Positions 53,330-64,000 of a DNA stretch of 64,000 nt are shown one piece after another. The translations under genes were made by a program, and so were the position numbers. Each line of letters opens with the position of its first letter. The first letter of the stretch is position 1. The stretch lies in assembly GCA_033557465.1 (NCBI GenBank), contig CM066045.1, positions 129,911,596-129,975,595 on the forward strand, written 5' to 3'. The DNA comes from Ichthyophis bannanicus. Its lineage: Eukaryota; Chordata; Amphibia; Gymnophiona; Ichthyophiidae. The notes under the pieces were generated by a model that worked only from the letters and a program-made list of their open reading frames with translations, was not told where the DNA came from and searched no databases.

Positions 53330-54622
53330 CAGGGCTTCATCCTCATATTTGTCGATATCATCAGCATTTGACTCTACCCCTCGTAACCTTCTCATAAACA
53401 GCTTCACTTCTATTCGAGTTAGAGGAACACCCCTCAAATGGTTTCGATCCTACCTATCCAACCGTTACCAACAAGTGAGGACAGGTACAACAAAATCAAC
53501 ACCATACAGGCAAAGTCGAGGAATACCACAAGAATCATCACTATCAGCACTACTATTCAACATATACATTCAACCCATATGCAGCATATTTCACAAAAAC
53601 AGAATTAACTACCACATATATGCTGACGACAATATGCTGTATACTCCACTCAACCTAATCAACCCAGACCTGAATCACATATCAAACTGCTTCAAAGACT
53701 TGGTTCAATGGTTAACAAACCACATGCTTAAAATCAGCATAAATGAGGACAAAGTACTATACGTCTCCAGGAATAAAGTATTCACTCCACCAAAAACAAT
53801 TATAATCGACGATGCAGAGAGATCAAAAAAGAGGTACGATATTTAGGCATAACATTAGACCACACTTAAGCTTCACATTGCACATCAGCAATATCACAAC
53901 AGTCTATCATAAAATAGGAGTCCTAAAGAACCTCTGACCTCAAATCTGAAGATTTCAGAACTGTATACCAAGCAATGATATTCCCTCATCTAGATATTTG
54001 TAACAACGCAATGCAAGATCTCGCCAAACAGTTATTACGTCAACTCCAACTATGCACAACACACAGCAGCCAGAATAATAATGGGAGATCAGACCATATC
54101 ACACCCATATTTAAACAGCTACATTGGCTCCCACTGATTAACCAGATCAGGTACAAAACAGCAATAATAATTTTCAAAATTATCCGTAATTTCAGCACCC
54201 TGCTTGGAATCTACAATACATACAGCTGCAAGGGGCAGAGGAACCCGGAAATGCCAGCAAAATAAGTTAGTTCTACCAGTCGAGCTAACAAAATGCAATC
54301 AGGAAACGCGGAAGAGAGCATTCTCATTTTACGCTTCCGACCTCTGGAAGCTACTCCCCACGGAGCTGAGAATAATATCTGAGCTCTCTGAATTCCGCAA
54401 GAAGCTAAAAATTCATTTATTCAAAGAACACTTTAAGGACTAAAGGTATTCCCTTTACAATTAATGATACCTCCCCCTCAGCTATATATAAGTTAACATA
54501 GTTATAACAACCATTTACAGTTTTTTATGCTAAGCACTGTTATATGTAAAGTTAAAGTTCCCTTTTACATGTAAAACGCTTTGATTTCCTGATTAAGCGG
54601 TATAGAAAAATAGTTAAATAGT
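53330..54622 (+). mobile_element. 5'-truncated L2-group LINE
   Basis: The RT core lies at 53,349-53,846: SAFDSTPRNLL in place of the usual AFDSVNH, GIPQESSLSALLFNIY and YADDNMLY. After frameshifts the thumb follows (54,110-54,190: DHITPIFKQLHWLPLINQI) and then the C-terminal end (54,204-54,443: RKRAFSFYASDLWKLLPTEL). The 3' end has 'aaacgctttgatt...taagcggtataga' at about 54,572-54,608. Multiple frameshifts make it inactive. It is a different subfamily from the copies at 32 and 57 kb. Confidence 0.8.
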
Positions 54623-54624
54623 TT

Positions 54625-55288
54625 TGAGTGCCATGGGCCTGCTTTAAAGAAACTTCAAAATGCACTTTAATACATTGCATTGCATGCTGCCTACATATTA
54701 GGGGTGGTCATTGATTTAACATTTTTTGTTTGACATCCATCATGAGATTAAAAATTTTGTTGCATGATTAATCGTGTTTAATCACATCTTTGTTTTCTAG
54801 CTGTGGAGAGACTGAATTCTATTAAGAAATGCAATATGATCGTAGAAAAAAATCTGTATTGGCACATTTAAAAACTTATAACATTTTGACAGACATGTTT
54901 CTAAAAAATGCACAATTTGTCAGTTCAACCTGCTGTGTGAACATAATAGCTTGTTTGCATTTTCCGGTGTTATTGTGACTCTGCATGTTTATTTAGTATG
55001 GTGGTCATTATGATCGCGGAAAGCAGGGTTGGATGTCCTCTAGAATGTCTCCCCGCTCAGTATCAGGTGCACACCGGGGCTGTCTAAGTGCTTGATTCCG
55101 CAACCGCAGGAACGTCTAGCTCTCATAGTTGTGGAATCGGGTACAAATTGGCCCCGTCCATTTTTTGGGCATCCGGACGGCCCAGCCCTGCACATTTCAG
55201 AATAGGCCTCCATATGAATCGCTATAGAGAATAAAGATTCACAAGGCACAGTTGTTGCAGATGTTCTTAGATAAAGTCTGACTAATGT
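54625..55288. other. Unassigned interval; possible hairpin-rich repeat at 55.06-55.19 kb
   Basis: Facing words 'gattccgcaac' and 'gttgtggaatc' (about 55,095-55,140) and 'gggctgt'/'ggcccagccc' suggest a short palindromic repeat similar in style to family A, but no shared sequence was found. The rest is AT-rich. Confidence 0.3.
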
Positions 55289-55324
55289 CCAATGGATAGC
55301 CATAACAAAACTAATTGAACTATA

Positions 55325-57221
55325 GTGCTGGAAGATGAGACCCCTAGGTTGGAAGGCACTCATCTGGCTACTGGGGAGGAGCTGAAGACTTTTCAGAGTA
55401 AAGCCAACTTTTATGATGTGGTTGGATCAAAGCTCTTGGAACGTCTGACTGCTGATGTAGCTGCGCGTGAAATGAGAGTCAGAAGCTGCAAAGATGTCTT
55501 ACATATTAGGACATGGAACATTCGAAGCATCAACCAAGGGAAGTTGGAGGTGGTCAAGAATGAAATGGAACGTGTACAACTCAGTCTGTTGGGTGCCAGT
55601 TAACTGAAATGGACTGGCATTGGGCACTTTGCATCTGATGATCACATGGTCTACTATACTGGAAATGAAAGACAAAGAAGAAATGGTGTTGCATTCATAA
55701 TAAAGAAGAAACTTGCAAGAACTTTAATGAAATACAATGCCGTCAGTGAATGCTTAATCTCTATTCATCTACGAGGAATGCCTATCAACACAACTATAAT
55801 TCAAGTATATGTCCCAACAACAGCTGCAGAAGAGGATGAAGTTGATGAGTTCTAGGAAAAAGTACAAGCTGAAATTGACAGAACATGCAAACGGAATATC
55901 CTGATAGTCATGGGTGACTGGAATGCAAAAGTTGGCAACAAAGAAGAAGGCAAAATGGTTGGAAAATATGGACTTGGCAACAGAAATGAAGCTGGAGAAA
56001 GACCGATAGAATTCTGCAAGACCAACAATCTATTCATTTCAAACACCTTCTTCCAGCAACACAAGCGGCGACTGTACGCATGGACTTCACCCAATGAATT
56101 GTACAAAACTCAAATTGACTACATCTGTGGAAGTCAATGATGGAAAAGCTCTATAACATCAACAAAGGCAAAACCTGGAGCTGACTGTGATGCAGATCAC
56201 CTACTACTAGTATGCAAACTCAAGCTAAAGTTGAAAAAGAGCAAGTCACTCGTGAATGTAGCAAAATATGACATTGAGAATACACTGCCGGAATTTATAG
56301 ACTGCCTGCAAAATCGATTTGCTGTTTTAGATATAAATGACAGAGCTCCAGAAGAGTTATGGGATGACATCAAGAAGGTTGTGTTGGAAGAAAGCAAAAA
56401 GTCTCTACAAAAGGTGAAAAAGCAAAATCGGCCAAAATGAATCACCAAAGAAACTCTGAAAATTGCCCAGAAACACAGAGAAGCTAAAGCGAGAGGAGAA
56501 AGAGAGTCAATCGCAGAATTCAACAGATTTCCAACTTGCAGCAAGAAAAGACTAAGAGAAGTACTACAATGATGCATGCAAGGAAATAGAATCAAACTAT
56601 TTGAGGAAGAACAAGATCAGCTTTCCTAAAGTTACGAGAGTTAAAGAAAAAATTCCAGCCTCGAATTGGAATGTTACAAGATGCTCAAGGATCTATGTTG
56701 AATGATGCCGAGAAGAAAAGGTGGAAAGAATATGCAGAGGATTTTTTTTTTATGATAAAGATCAAGTGGACCAACAGCCGTTTCAACCTGTATCTTATGA
56801 TCTGGAACCATTAGTGATGAAAGAAGAAGTCAAAGCAGCATAGAAAGTCTTATCAAAGAACAAAGCACCGGGTACTGATGGTATTCCCTTAGAAGTATTA
56901 CAGCAATCTGATGCAGCTGTTACCATACTTACAAGGCTCTGCCAGGAAATTTGGAAGACAACATCATTGCCATCTGACTGGAAAAGATCTGTGTTTACAC
57001 CAATACTAAAGAAAGGTGATCCAACTGACTGGAAATTATCACACAATTGCTCTGATCCCACATGCCAGCAAGATTCTACTGAAGATTATTCAACAGAGAC
57101 TACAACCATATGTGGAACGAGAACTACCTGAAGTGCAAGCAGGGTTCAGGAAAGGGTGAGAAATGAGATACATCATCGTGGATGTGAGATGGATCCTTGA
57201 AAAGACTAAGGAATACCAAAA
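55325..57221 (+). pseudogene. RTE endonuclease and start of reverse transcriptase (broken)
   Basis: 55,325-55,603 has LEDETPRLEGTHLATGEELK and LHIRTWNIRSINQGKLEVVK (the endonuclease N-motif). 55,910-56,140 has MGDWNAKVGNKEEGK and ends TQIDYICGSQ. 56,231-56,440 is the linker (APEELWDDIKKVVLEESKKS). The later part, to 57,221, carries broken RT motifs. Compared with copy 1 it has more stops. The catalytic NIR and GDWN motifs are still readable. Confidence 0.8.
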
Positions 57222-60043
57222 TTTATTTTTATTTATTTTACAATTCTTATATACCGCACTATTTGCAATCAGCGCGGTTTACATGTAACAAAAAACATCC
57301 GACAAAATGCATATGTCTGGTCATTACATTGAACAGGGAGTGGGATTTGGAGAACAAGTATCAACTATATAAAGGAACTTGGAGAACAAAGGTGAACTAT
57401 ATACATAAGAAGTTCAATGGAGAAGGCTCCTGTTTGGTGTTTTACATTTTTGGGGATGAACTATATGAGAGTGGCTGGGGTTCAGGGCTGTAGGTAAGGT
57501 GTTTGATAAAGAGGAAATGTTTCAGGGCCTTCCTGAACTGGCTCAGGTTGGGGATTGCTCTGATGTGTGGTGGTAGGGTGTTCCATAGACTTGGGGCGCA
57601 AATACTGAAGGCTCGGTTGGATGTTGTTTTGGTGCAGTTTGTTGTTTCCTTAGGTATAGATAACATATTAGTCTCTGCAGTTCTTCTTAGTCTGCAGGGG
57701 GCGGGCGATTGTATGACGTCAGAGAGAGAGGGGGATGATAGCCCCTTGATAGCTTTGAACGTCATCAGCAAGGTCTTAAAACAGATCCTGGCTTGAATGG
57801 GAAGCCAATGCAGCTGTTTCAGGAGAGGTGTGATGTGTTCTCTCCTTGAGGCTCCGAATAGTATCCGTGCTGCACTGTTCATGGCCAGTTGCAGGGGGTT
57901 TAAGGTTGCTCGGGGAAGTCCTTGAAGGATGGCATTTGCAAAATCGAAATGAGGAATGATGAGGGCTTGGTAAATGGTGCGGAAATCTTCTGGCTCGAGT
58001 AACGGGCGTAAGTGTCTGAGGGATCGAATTTTAAAGTAGACCGCTCTGACAGTGTTAGCTATGTGTTGCTTCATGTCAAGATGTTGGTCCAACGTCACCC
58101 CAAGGTAACGAATAGTTGATTTCACTTGTAGTTCGGCATTGTGTACCTTCAAACAACTGGGTGGTGTGAAGTTAGGGTTTCTCGAGATGAAAAGCACCTC
58201 AGTTTTCTTGTGTTGAATTCTTAAATTTTGTGATAGCAGCCAATCGGATATGGTGTTGAAGCATGCAATCAGAGGGGTAAGGTTTGGGCAGTCAAGTGAA
58301 ATCGGCATGTACAACAGTACGTCGTCGGCGTATAGCATACAACTCACGTTGAACGATCTGATGATGTTGCAGATGGGTTGAATGTATATATTGAACATCA
58401 AGGATGATATGGAGGATCCTTGAGGCACTCCTTGAGTTTGAGGAAATGGTTCGGATGTGGCTCCGTCTGATCGAACATGTTGCCATCTTCCTGACAGGTA
58501 AGATCTGCACCACTCTAGTGCTGATCCGCTGATGCCTTTTTCTCTTAGCCGGTATATGAGAATCTCATGACAAACAGAGTCGAAAGCCGCTGCTATATCT
58601 AAAAAGATGAGCGCAAAGCCATGTCGTATGTTATCAATGCCTGAGATTACAGTGTTGAGGAGAGTTGTGAGTAATGTTTCAACTCCATGTGACTCTCTAA
58701 ATCCATGTTGAGATGAATCCAGTGGGGCATTGGTGTCGATATGGTCTTGGAGTTGCCTGTAGACTGTTTTTTCAATGATTTTTGCAAGCATCGGGATGCT
58801 GGATATTGGCCTGTACGACTCTACCTTTTGGGGATCTAGCTTGGCGTTCTTTAATAGAGGTCTAACGGAGGTCTGCTTGAGAGTAGAGGGGAATGACCCA
58901 GTGCTAAAGGATAGCTTTATCATGTTGGCTATGATTGGGGCGAAGTCACTGCGCAACTCTTTTATCCAATATGCTGGGCATGGATCTGTGTGTGCAGTGG
59001 TGGTGTTTAGAGCTGAAATGGTGTCTTCGATAATTTTCTTTGAAGGGGTGGAAAAGGAAGTTAGAGAGGTTAGGTACTCTTGTTCGCTGAGGGGGCCAGG
59101 TATTACTATCCTGTCAGTCTTGCACATTTTGGACTGCATGAAGACAGCATAGTCCTGCGGGTTGATGCTGGCCAGTTGCTCGGGGGTAGGTTCTTTGGTA
59201 AGAGATTTGACTAGGTTGAACAGGTCATGTGGCTTGTTCAATGACCGTTTCAAGGTGTCTGTGTGGTGTTGCTTCATCTTGTCTGTAATGGCTTTGCGAT
59301 GTATGTGCAGGTGTTGGTTGTATGCTGCTTGGTCACTACTAGTGCGTGATTTCCTCCAGCATTTTTCAAGCCTTCGTAGAAGGGTTAGGGAAGCCTTAAG
59401 GTCGGGTGTGAACCATGGTGTGGAAGGTCTTTTCTTTGGGGCCTTGTTAGTTGAGGAGCGAATTGCGATTGTGCTGAGACTGTTGTTCCAGGAGGTGATC
59501 AACTCCTCTAGGTCTAGGGAAGACATCTCAAGGAGCTTGTCTGTTTCAGCGAGAATCAGTTCTCTGTTAAAAGGGAGGAAGCTTCTGGTCGTTGGTTTAG
59601 AGGTCTTGCTTTCATCCTGTTGGGGTCTTTGTGGCCGTGGGGTAGGCATCTGAAAGGTGATGAGTTTATGGTCTGACCATGGTACTGATGTCAATGATAG
59701 CATGATATTTTGTGGTTGGTTCAGAACTGCTTGAGGGGCAAAAATGAGGTCCAGCGTGTTACCTTTTGTGTGAGTCGGTTTCTGCACCAGTTGGGTATAC
59801 CCCAGAATATCTAGAGCTTCTATGAATGTGGATGCTTGATTGTCCTGTAAGGATGGGAGATTAAAGTCCCCTAAGATCCAATTAGGTTTGTATGGACTCT
59901 GCGTGTTGGATGCTATATTTATGATGGAGGACAGGTTATCTGGATCCGCAGTTGGAGCTCTGTAGAGTAAGTTTATAGAGCATGTGTTATTGGAGATTGA
60001 TACGGTTTCCAGGTTTTTAATGCAGTTGGACTCGACCATTTTG
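57222..60043 (-). mobile_element. Young 5'-truncated L2-group LINE inside RTE copy 2
   Basis: The minus-strand insertion starts (3' end) at 57,222 with a TTTATTTTTATTTATTTTAC tail and the stem 'tataccgcactatttgcaat'. It is cut at 60,043 within the endonuclease. An AAA overlap at both junctions could be a tiny target duplication. The reading frame is open across its whole length, which points to a recent insertion. It lacks the promoter and the first half of the endonuclease, so it cannot move by itself. Confidence 0.85.
57442..60039 (-). CDS. L2-group LINE endonuclease (partial) + reverse transcriptase, 865 codons open
   Basis: This is the longest open frame of the window. Residues 1-130 are the C-terminal half of the apurinic-like endonuclease (GDFN 57-60, SDH 122-124). 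The N-terminal catalytic Asn and Glu motifs are lost by truncation. Residues 150-390 are the linker with AYWIKELRSDF. RT motifs follow: YRPISSIPMLAKIIEK (409-424), LDIAAAFDSV (480-489), GVPQGSS (537-543) and YADD (570-573). The thumb and C-terminal region include LRHLRPLLEPEDFR, LKQLHWLPIQARI and NRAFSICAPSLWNTLPPHIR. No stop or frameshift is seen. It could encode an active RT, but the first ATG is incidental and the endonuclease is incomplete. The plus-strand frames over it are shadows. Confidence 0.85.
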   Translation of the reverse strand: MVESNCIKNLETVSISNNTCSINLLYRAPTADPDNLSSIINIASNTQSPYKPNWILGDFNLPSLQDNQASTFIEALDILGYTQLVQKPTHTKGNTLDLIFAPQAVLNQPQNIMLSLTSVPWSDHKLITFQMPTPRPQRPQQDESKTSKPTTRSFLPFNRELILAETDKLLEMSSLDLEELITSWNNSLSTIAIRSSTNKAPKKRPSTPWFTPDLKASLTLLRRLEKCWRKSRTSSDQAAYNQHLHIHRKAITDKMKQHHTDTLKRSLNKPHDLFNLVKSLTKEPTPEQLASINPQDYAVFMQSKMCKTDRIVIPGPLSEQEYLTSLTSFSTPSKKIIEDTISALNTTTAHTDPCPAYWIKELRSDFAPIIANMIKLSFSTGSFPSTLKQTSVRPLLKNAKLDPQKVESYRPISSIPMLAKIIEKTVYRQLQDHIDTNAPLDSSQHGFRESHGVETLLTTLLNTVISGIDNIRHGFALIFLDIAAAFDSVCHEILIYRLREKGISGSALEWCRSYLSGRWQHVRSDGATSEPFPQTQGVPQGSSISSLMFNIYIQPICNIIRSFNVSCMLYADDVLLYMPISLDCPNLTPLIACFNTISDWLLSQNLRIQHKKTEVLFISRNPNFTPPSCLKVHNAELQVKSTIRYLGVTLDQHLDMKQHIANTVRAVYFKIRSLRHLRPLLEPEDFRTIYQALIIPHFDFANAILQGLPRATLNPLQLAMNSAARILFGASRREHITPLLKQLHWLPIQARICFKTLLMTFKAIKGLSSPSLSDVIQSPAPCRLRRTAETNMLSIPKETTNCTKTTSNRAFSICAPSLWNTLPPHIRAIPNLSQFRKALKHFLFIKHLTYSPEPQPLSYSSSPKM

Positions 60044-60045
60044 AA

Positions 60046-60652
60046 AGGGTATTTATTTGTGCTTTATTGACTACAGTAAGGCTTTTGACATAAGAAACTC
60101 TGGGCCACGTTAAGAAGCATGGATTTACCAGAACACCTGATTGTTCTCTTGCACAACCTTTACATTGATCAAGAAGCAACAGTTTGAATGGAACAAGGAG
60201 AAACAGAATGGTTTAAAATAAGCAAAGATGTAAGACGAGGCTGCATACTTTCCCCCTATCTCTTTAATTTATATGCAGAACAAATCATCAGAGAAGCAGG
60301 ATTGTATAAATATAACAGAGGTGTGAAGATTGATGGAAGACTCAACAACATTCACTGTGCTGATGATACCACATTACTGTTTGAAAATAAAAACGATTTG
60401 AAACATTTGTTTCTCAAGATCAAGGAACAGTCTTAAAATGGGCCTGCGCCTTAATGTAAAGAAGACAAAGATCATGACAGCTGGCAAAATCAGTAAGTTC
60501 GTAATTGATGGAGAAGAAATTGAAATAGTGGACAACTTTAACCTACTTGGATCAACTATCAATAAAGCAACAAACAGTCAAGAAATAAGATGTCGCATTG
60601 CTTTTGGAGAATGGCTATGAAGGACCTAGACAAGATTCTCAAGAGCATAGAT
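60046..60652 (+). pseudogene. RTE reverse transcriptase, middle part (broken)
   Basis: From 60,188 it reads QGETEWFKISKDVRRGCILS and PYLFNLYAEQIIREAGLY, then the catalytic region, where YADD is changed to CADD (HCADDTTLLF). A frameshift near 60,435 leads to MGLRLNVKKTKIMTAGKI (60,438-60,620). This matches copy 1 residue by residue. The part before 60,188 has a stop. The right end meets the second LINE insertion at 60,652/60,653. Confidence 0.8.
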
Positions 60653-62906
60653 CTGGAACAACCACCTCAACCAGAGCTGCGTTCCTACCACCCTCCACAA
60701 AACCTTCCTACAAGAACCACAGAGCCGTGTGGTTTACTGCTGACCTTCGCGAATCATTAATATACCTCAGAAAGCTAGAACGCCGCTGGTGATGCTCTAG
60801 ACACATCAACGACCAAACTGCATACCTGGATAACTTGCATCAACATCGAAGAGCAGTCAACAACAAGAGAAAGGAATACCACACTAGCACCCTCATGCGC
60901 TCTCTCAACAAACCTCGAGAGCTTTTCAATCTCATTAAATCCCTCACAAAGGATGCATTCACGCATGAACCAACAAGTACTCCTAGTCCAGAGGCCTTTG
61001 TCACATACTTTTAAAGTAAAACCACCTCAAGAACATCCGATTCATATTGGTCCGACCTTGAAAACTCACCCAGGCACCTCCCTCCCTCTGGTGACGCACC
61101 CATACCCACGCTAGAGGGCTTTTATCCATACTCTCCTGAGCAAATAAAGAAGATCATCTGTGGAATCAACACCGCAACTGATCCATGGCCAGCATTCTGG
61201 ATCAAGCAAATACGATCCGATCTTCGCCTTCAGACAGTGAGAGGTTAGCGATTCTGGCGATAACTGGACTTTCTTCCACCACCTCTCAAGATCACCTCCA
61301 TCAGGCTACTGATAAATAATAACAAGCTAAACCCATCAGATATCAGTTCCTACAGACTCATATCCAGCCTCCCCTTCCTAGCCAAAATACTAGAAAAGAT
61401 TATCCATGAACAGATCCAGGACCAAATTGACTCCTATGCACCTCTGGATCCATAGCAGCACGGGTTCCGCCAACAACACGGTGTGGAAACCCTACTGGCG
61501 GCTCTCCTGGACAGACTCTACACAGGCTTAGATAAGAAAAAACAAGGATTCATCCTGATATTCATGGACATTGCCTCTGCGTTCGATACAGTCAACCACA
61601 ATCTCCTACTCATCCGCTTGCATCAAGAAGGTATAAGGAACCAAGCCCTCAAATGGTTCAAATCATACCTGTCTGATCGCCAGCAACAAGTCTGCATAGG
61701 AACCCAGTCATCCAGACCATTCCAGCAGATTCAAGGAGTCCCACAGGGCTCATCCCTCTCCTCTCTGCTCTTCAACATTTATATACAGCCGATCTGCACC
61801 ATTATACAATTGTTCAACATTTGCTACCACATCTGTGCCAATGATGTCCTACTCTATGCCCCTTTCTCCATAGACAGCGCCGACTATTCTTCCATTGCAG
61901 AATGCTTCAATGCGGTCTCAGACTGGTTCTCTACCCACAATCTGAAAGTTAACAGCAGAAAGTCAGGGGTCTTATTTATAACCAAAGACCAAGCCTTCAC
62001 CCTGCCAACTTCCCTCATGTTGAAAGATTTTGAACTCATGACTAAGCAAGAAGTACGTTATCTGGGAGTCATCTTCGAACAACATCTGAATTGGGAAGCC
62101 CACATACAAAATGTCATCAAGGCAGTTTACTATAAACTAAGAACCCTTCGACATCTACGCCCTCACCTCGAGTCCTCAGACTTCCGCGCAGTATGCCAAG
62201 CCCTTATCTTTCCTCACTTGGACTACGCCAATATAATCTTCCATGGCCTGCCAAAGCACATTCTCCAGCCATTTCAACTAGCCATGAACACAGCCGCCCG
62301 AACTGTCTACGTCCAGATTTGAACACATCACGCCTCTTTTGATTCAGCTACATTGGCTCCCTATAACAAGCTGCCTAATATACAAAGCCCTATTACTTAC
62401 CTTCAAGTCTCTGCATGGAATGCCCGCGACCTCCCTCACAAACCTCATACAATGTGCCCCTTGAAACAGAACCAGGAGGTCATGCATGGTGAAATCACTC
62501 GTCACCCCCTCAGCAATAAGGACATGCACCCAGTCAACTAAAAATCGGGCCTTTTCTCTCTATGCACCAAACCGCTGGAATGATCTACCTCCAGCAATCC
62601 GTGCCATCATAGACCTGACATCCTTTAGGAAGGCCTTAAAGTCATATTTGTTTCAACTAGCTTACAGCCAGCCACCCTGAATGAAGCCTATGTCTTTACT
62701 GTCCAGCTCACTTCTAGATCCCCTGCCTGCATGCTCCAAGTTCATATCCCTGCATTTACATGTAATGTTGCCACCTGTTCTTAACACTTGTTACTTACCG
62801 TTACTTTCTTCCAGTTCAATGTAAACTGTTCTATTGTTCACTTTATATGTAAACCGCACTGATTTCAAAGAGCGCGGTGTATATAAAAGCAAATAAATAA
62901 ATAAAT
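60653..62906 (+). mobile_element. 5'-truncated L2-group LINE, second insertion in RTE copy 2
   Basis: The plus-strand insertion begins in the endonuclease-RT linker (KPSYKNHRAVWFTADLRESL) and ends with 'taaaccgcactgatttcaaa', 'gagcgcggtgtatataaaag' and an (AAAT)n tail at 62,890-62,906. The protein is broken before and after the RT core, so this copy is older than the neighbour at 57.2 kb. The RTE sequence resumes at 62,907. Confidence 0.85.
61483..62680 (+). pseudogene. L2-group reverse transcriptase with a mutated active site
   Basis: The 279-codon frame at 61,483-62,322 holds FMDIASAFDTVNHNLL, GVPQGSSLSSLLFNIY and, where YADD should be, ICANDVLLY, so the first catalytic Asp is replaced by Asn. 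The thumb LRHLRPHLESSDFRAV follows. After a frameshift at about 62,320 the C-terminal part returns in 62,486-62,680 (NRAFSLYAPNRWNDLPPAIR). The mutated active site and frameshifts make it non-functional. Confidence 0.85.
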
Positions 62907-63365
62907 GTGTTTCCCTATACAAAGATTTGACTTGTTCAAGCCATGGCATTTTCAATAACGTCATATGGATGTGAAAGTTGGACAGTGAAAAAGATAGACA
63001 GGAAGAAAATTCCCTTTGAATTATGGTGCTGGGGATGAATACTATGTATACCATGGACTGCCTGAAGAACAAACCAGTCAGTACTAGAGGAGATCAAAAT
63101 TAAGTTTTCTTTAGAAACTCAGATGACAAGACTTTGACTTTCATACTTTGGACACATCATGCAAAGAGAGAGATCATTTGAGAAAAACGACATGCTTGGC
63201 AAGGTATAAGGTCAATGCAATGAGATGGATCGATACAATAACAGCAGCTACGGGTGCCAGTCTGTCGTCAATGAGCTGCCTGACTGAAGACCGAACATAA
63301 TTTAGGACAACAATCCAGAGGATCACTATGAGTCGACACAGACTCTATGGCACTCAACAACAACA
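62907..63365 (+). pseudogene. RTE C-terminal region and 3' end (broken)
   Basis: The plus-strand sequence encodes words of the BovB-like C-terminal domain (VQAMAFSITSYGCESWTVKK-like at about 62,935-63,000, then 'attatggtgctgggg' and 'catggactgcctgaagaac' for the ELWCW...PWTARR region). Stops are present. It ends with 'atgagtcgacacagactcta' and (CAA)n at about 63,351-63,365, matching the end of copy 1. Confidence 0.8.
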
Positions 63366-64000
63366 ATGCAGATAAGATAAACTCTTCTGAAGTCCGGCAT
63401 TTCCACCAGTCCAAAATGTTAGTTTCTCCATTCAAGACTGATTCTGACCAGTAGTGTATAATTTGGGCTTTGACGTTCTCTGTATAGGCACATCTTCATC
63501 TTCCGCGCTGGTTCTTTAAAGGAGCAATCTCAGTTCTGTGTGCATGGATTTGCAGAAGACGGTTATCTTTTAATCTTAATCCATGTCATCTCAATGTTTG
63601 ACTCAAAAATAAGTTTTCTCAAATAGTTGGTCCAAATCAGAGAGGACTATTAGCCATTCCAAGTTTTTTTAACTATTTCTAGCAATCATGTCAGCACAGA
63701 ATGCATCCTTGAATTGAACAATGTATGCTGGATTGTCTTCTGAGATGGTGAATTCTTGCAGCAGATGTGAAATCATTGGCTGTCCTGTAAGCCCTACCTC
63801 CACACACACCAGCTGTCCCATAGACAAAGCACAAACCCCGTAGCACAGCAGAATCCTCTCAAAAAATACTGCCCCCAAGAGAGAAGAGTAAGAAGGTCAA
63901 TTTAGGAATGCTGAAAAATTAGGAAGCAAAAACAGTTAATAGTTAAATTTATATTAGTGATACTCTATCTTTTGTTTAGCGTTGTGGCTTTTGTCAGGTA
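63366..64000. other. No recognisable feature
   Basis: Unassigned sequence to the window end. A 69-codon minus frame has no signature. Confidence 0.35.

Larger units (their letters stand above)
55289..63365 (+). mobile_element. RTE/BovB-like LINE, copy 2, split by two nested LINEs
   Basis: The plus-strand element matches copy 1 in four exposed parts: 55,289-57,221, 60,044-60,652 and 62,907-63,365, with the endonuclease in the first. The interruptions rejoin cleanly: 'gaataccaaaa' to 'gggtatttatttgtgc' across 57,222-60,043, and 'aagagcatagat' to 'gtgtttccctatacaaag' across 60,653-62,906. The 5' end is truncated at the same region as copy 1 or a little inside it. The 3' end has 'gagtcgacacagactctatg' and a CAACAA tail. 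Many stops and frameshifts make it inactive and older than both insertions. Confidence 0.88.

Noticed and set aside
57503..59653. Plus-strand frames (97-163 codons) across 57.5-59.7 kb
   Set aside because: They are antisense shadows of the 865-codon LINE frame on the minus strand.

Overview
This is a vertebrate nuclear DNA window made almost entirely of transposable elements. There are no operons, ribosome-binding sites or dense reading frames. I found no host exon, rRNA gene or functional tRNA gene that I could defend. The repeat mix is L2/CR1-group LINEs, RTE/BovB-like LINEs, L1-type ORF1 sequences, a PGBD4-like piggyBac, tRNA-headed SINEs and hammerhead/Penelope-like tails. It fits a LINE-rich tetrapod with a large genome. 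An amphibian such as a caecilian is my best guess, but the species is not provable from the sequence alone.

Layout. 0-13 kb: old fragments, with a perfect 41-bp-arm hairpin at 1.0 kb, an inverted tRNA-derived SINE at 1.9-2.2 kb, a repeat built of serial hairpins at 2.2-2.8 kb, a MITE-like element at 8 kb and an L2 remnant at 10.4-11.6 kb. 13.1-16.4 kb: an RTE/BovB-like LINE, minus strand. 18.0-19.9 kb: an L1-type ORF1 with its own 3' tail but no ORF2. 20-24.8 kb: gradient MITE-like repeats, a hammerhead-ribozyme-like motif and a 361-bp near-perfect inverted repeat. 25.9-27.6 kb: a transposase-like gene of an unfamiliar family, open except for one stop codon. 28-31.6 kb: mostly unique sequence, then a G-rich minisatellite.

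31.6-37.6 kb is a nest. A near full-length L2-group LINE, about 4.6 kb with two kinds of tandem monomer in its 5' region, sits inside a CR1. A second ORF1-only L1 copy lies beside it. 38-40.3 kb: more serial-hairpin repeats. 40.6-44.5 kb: a piggyBac element with TTAA target sites and the asymmetric terminal structure typical of the family, carrying a decayed transposase and an unrelated internal segment. 44.6-48.7 kb: a C-rich minisatellite, then rearranged CR1 interrupted by a SINE and an L2 tail. 49-54.6 kb: further MITE, SINE and L2 pieces.

55.3-63.4 kb: a second RTE element, plus strand, split by two L2-group insertions in opposite orientations. One of these (57.2-60.0 kb) keeps an 865-codon open frame and is the best-preserved coding sequence in the window.

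The elements appear to work as autonomous/parasite pairs. L2-group LINEs and several SINEs share the same 3' terminal stem (ataccgc...gcggt). A separate tRNA SINE shares a tail with the RTE element. The most novel items are the LINE 5' monomer arrays, the serial-hairpin repeat families, the ORF1-only L1 elements, the hammerhead-like motif and the unclassified transposase-like gene.
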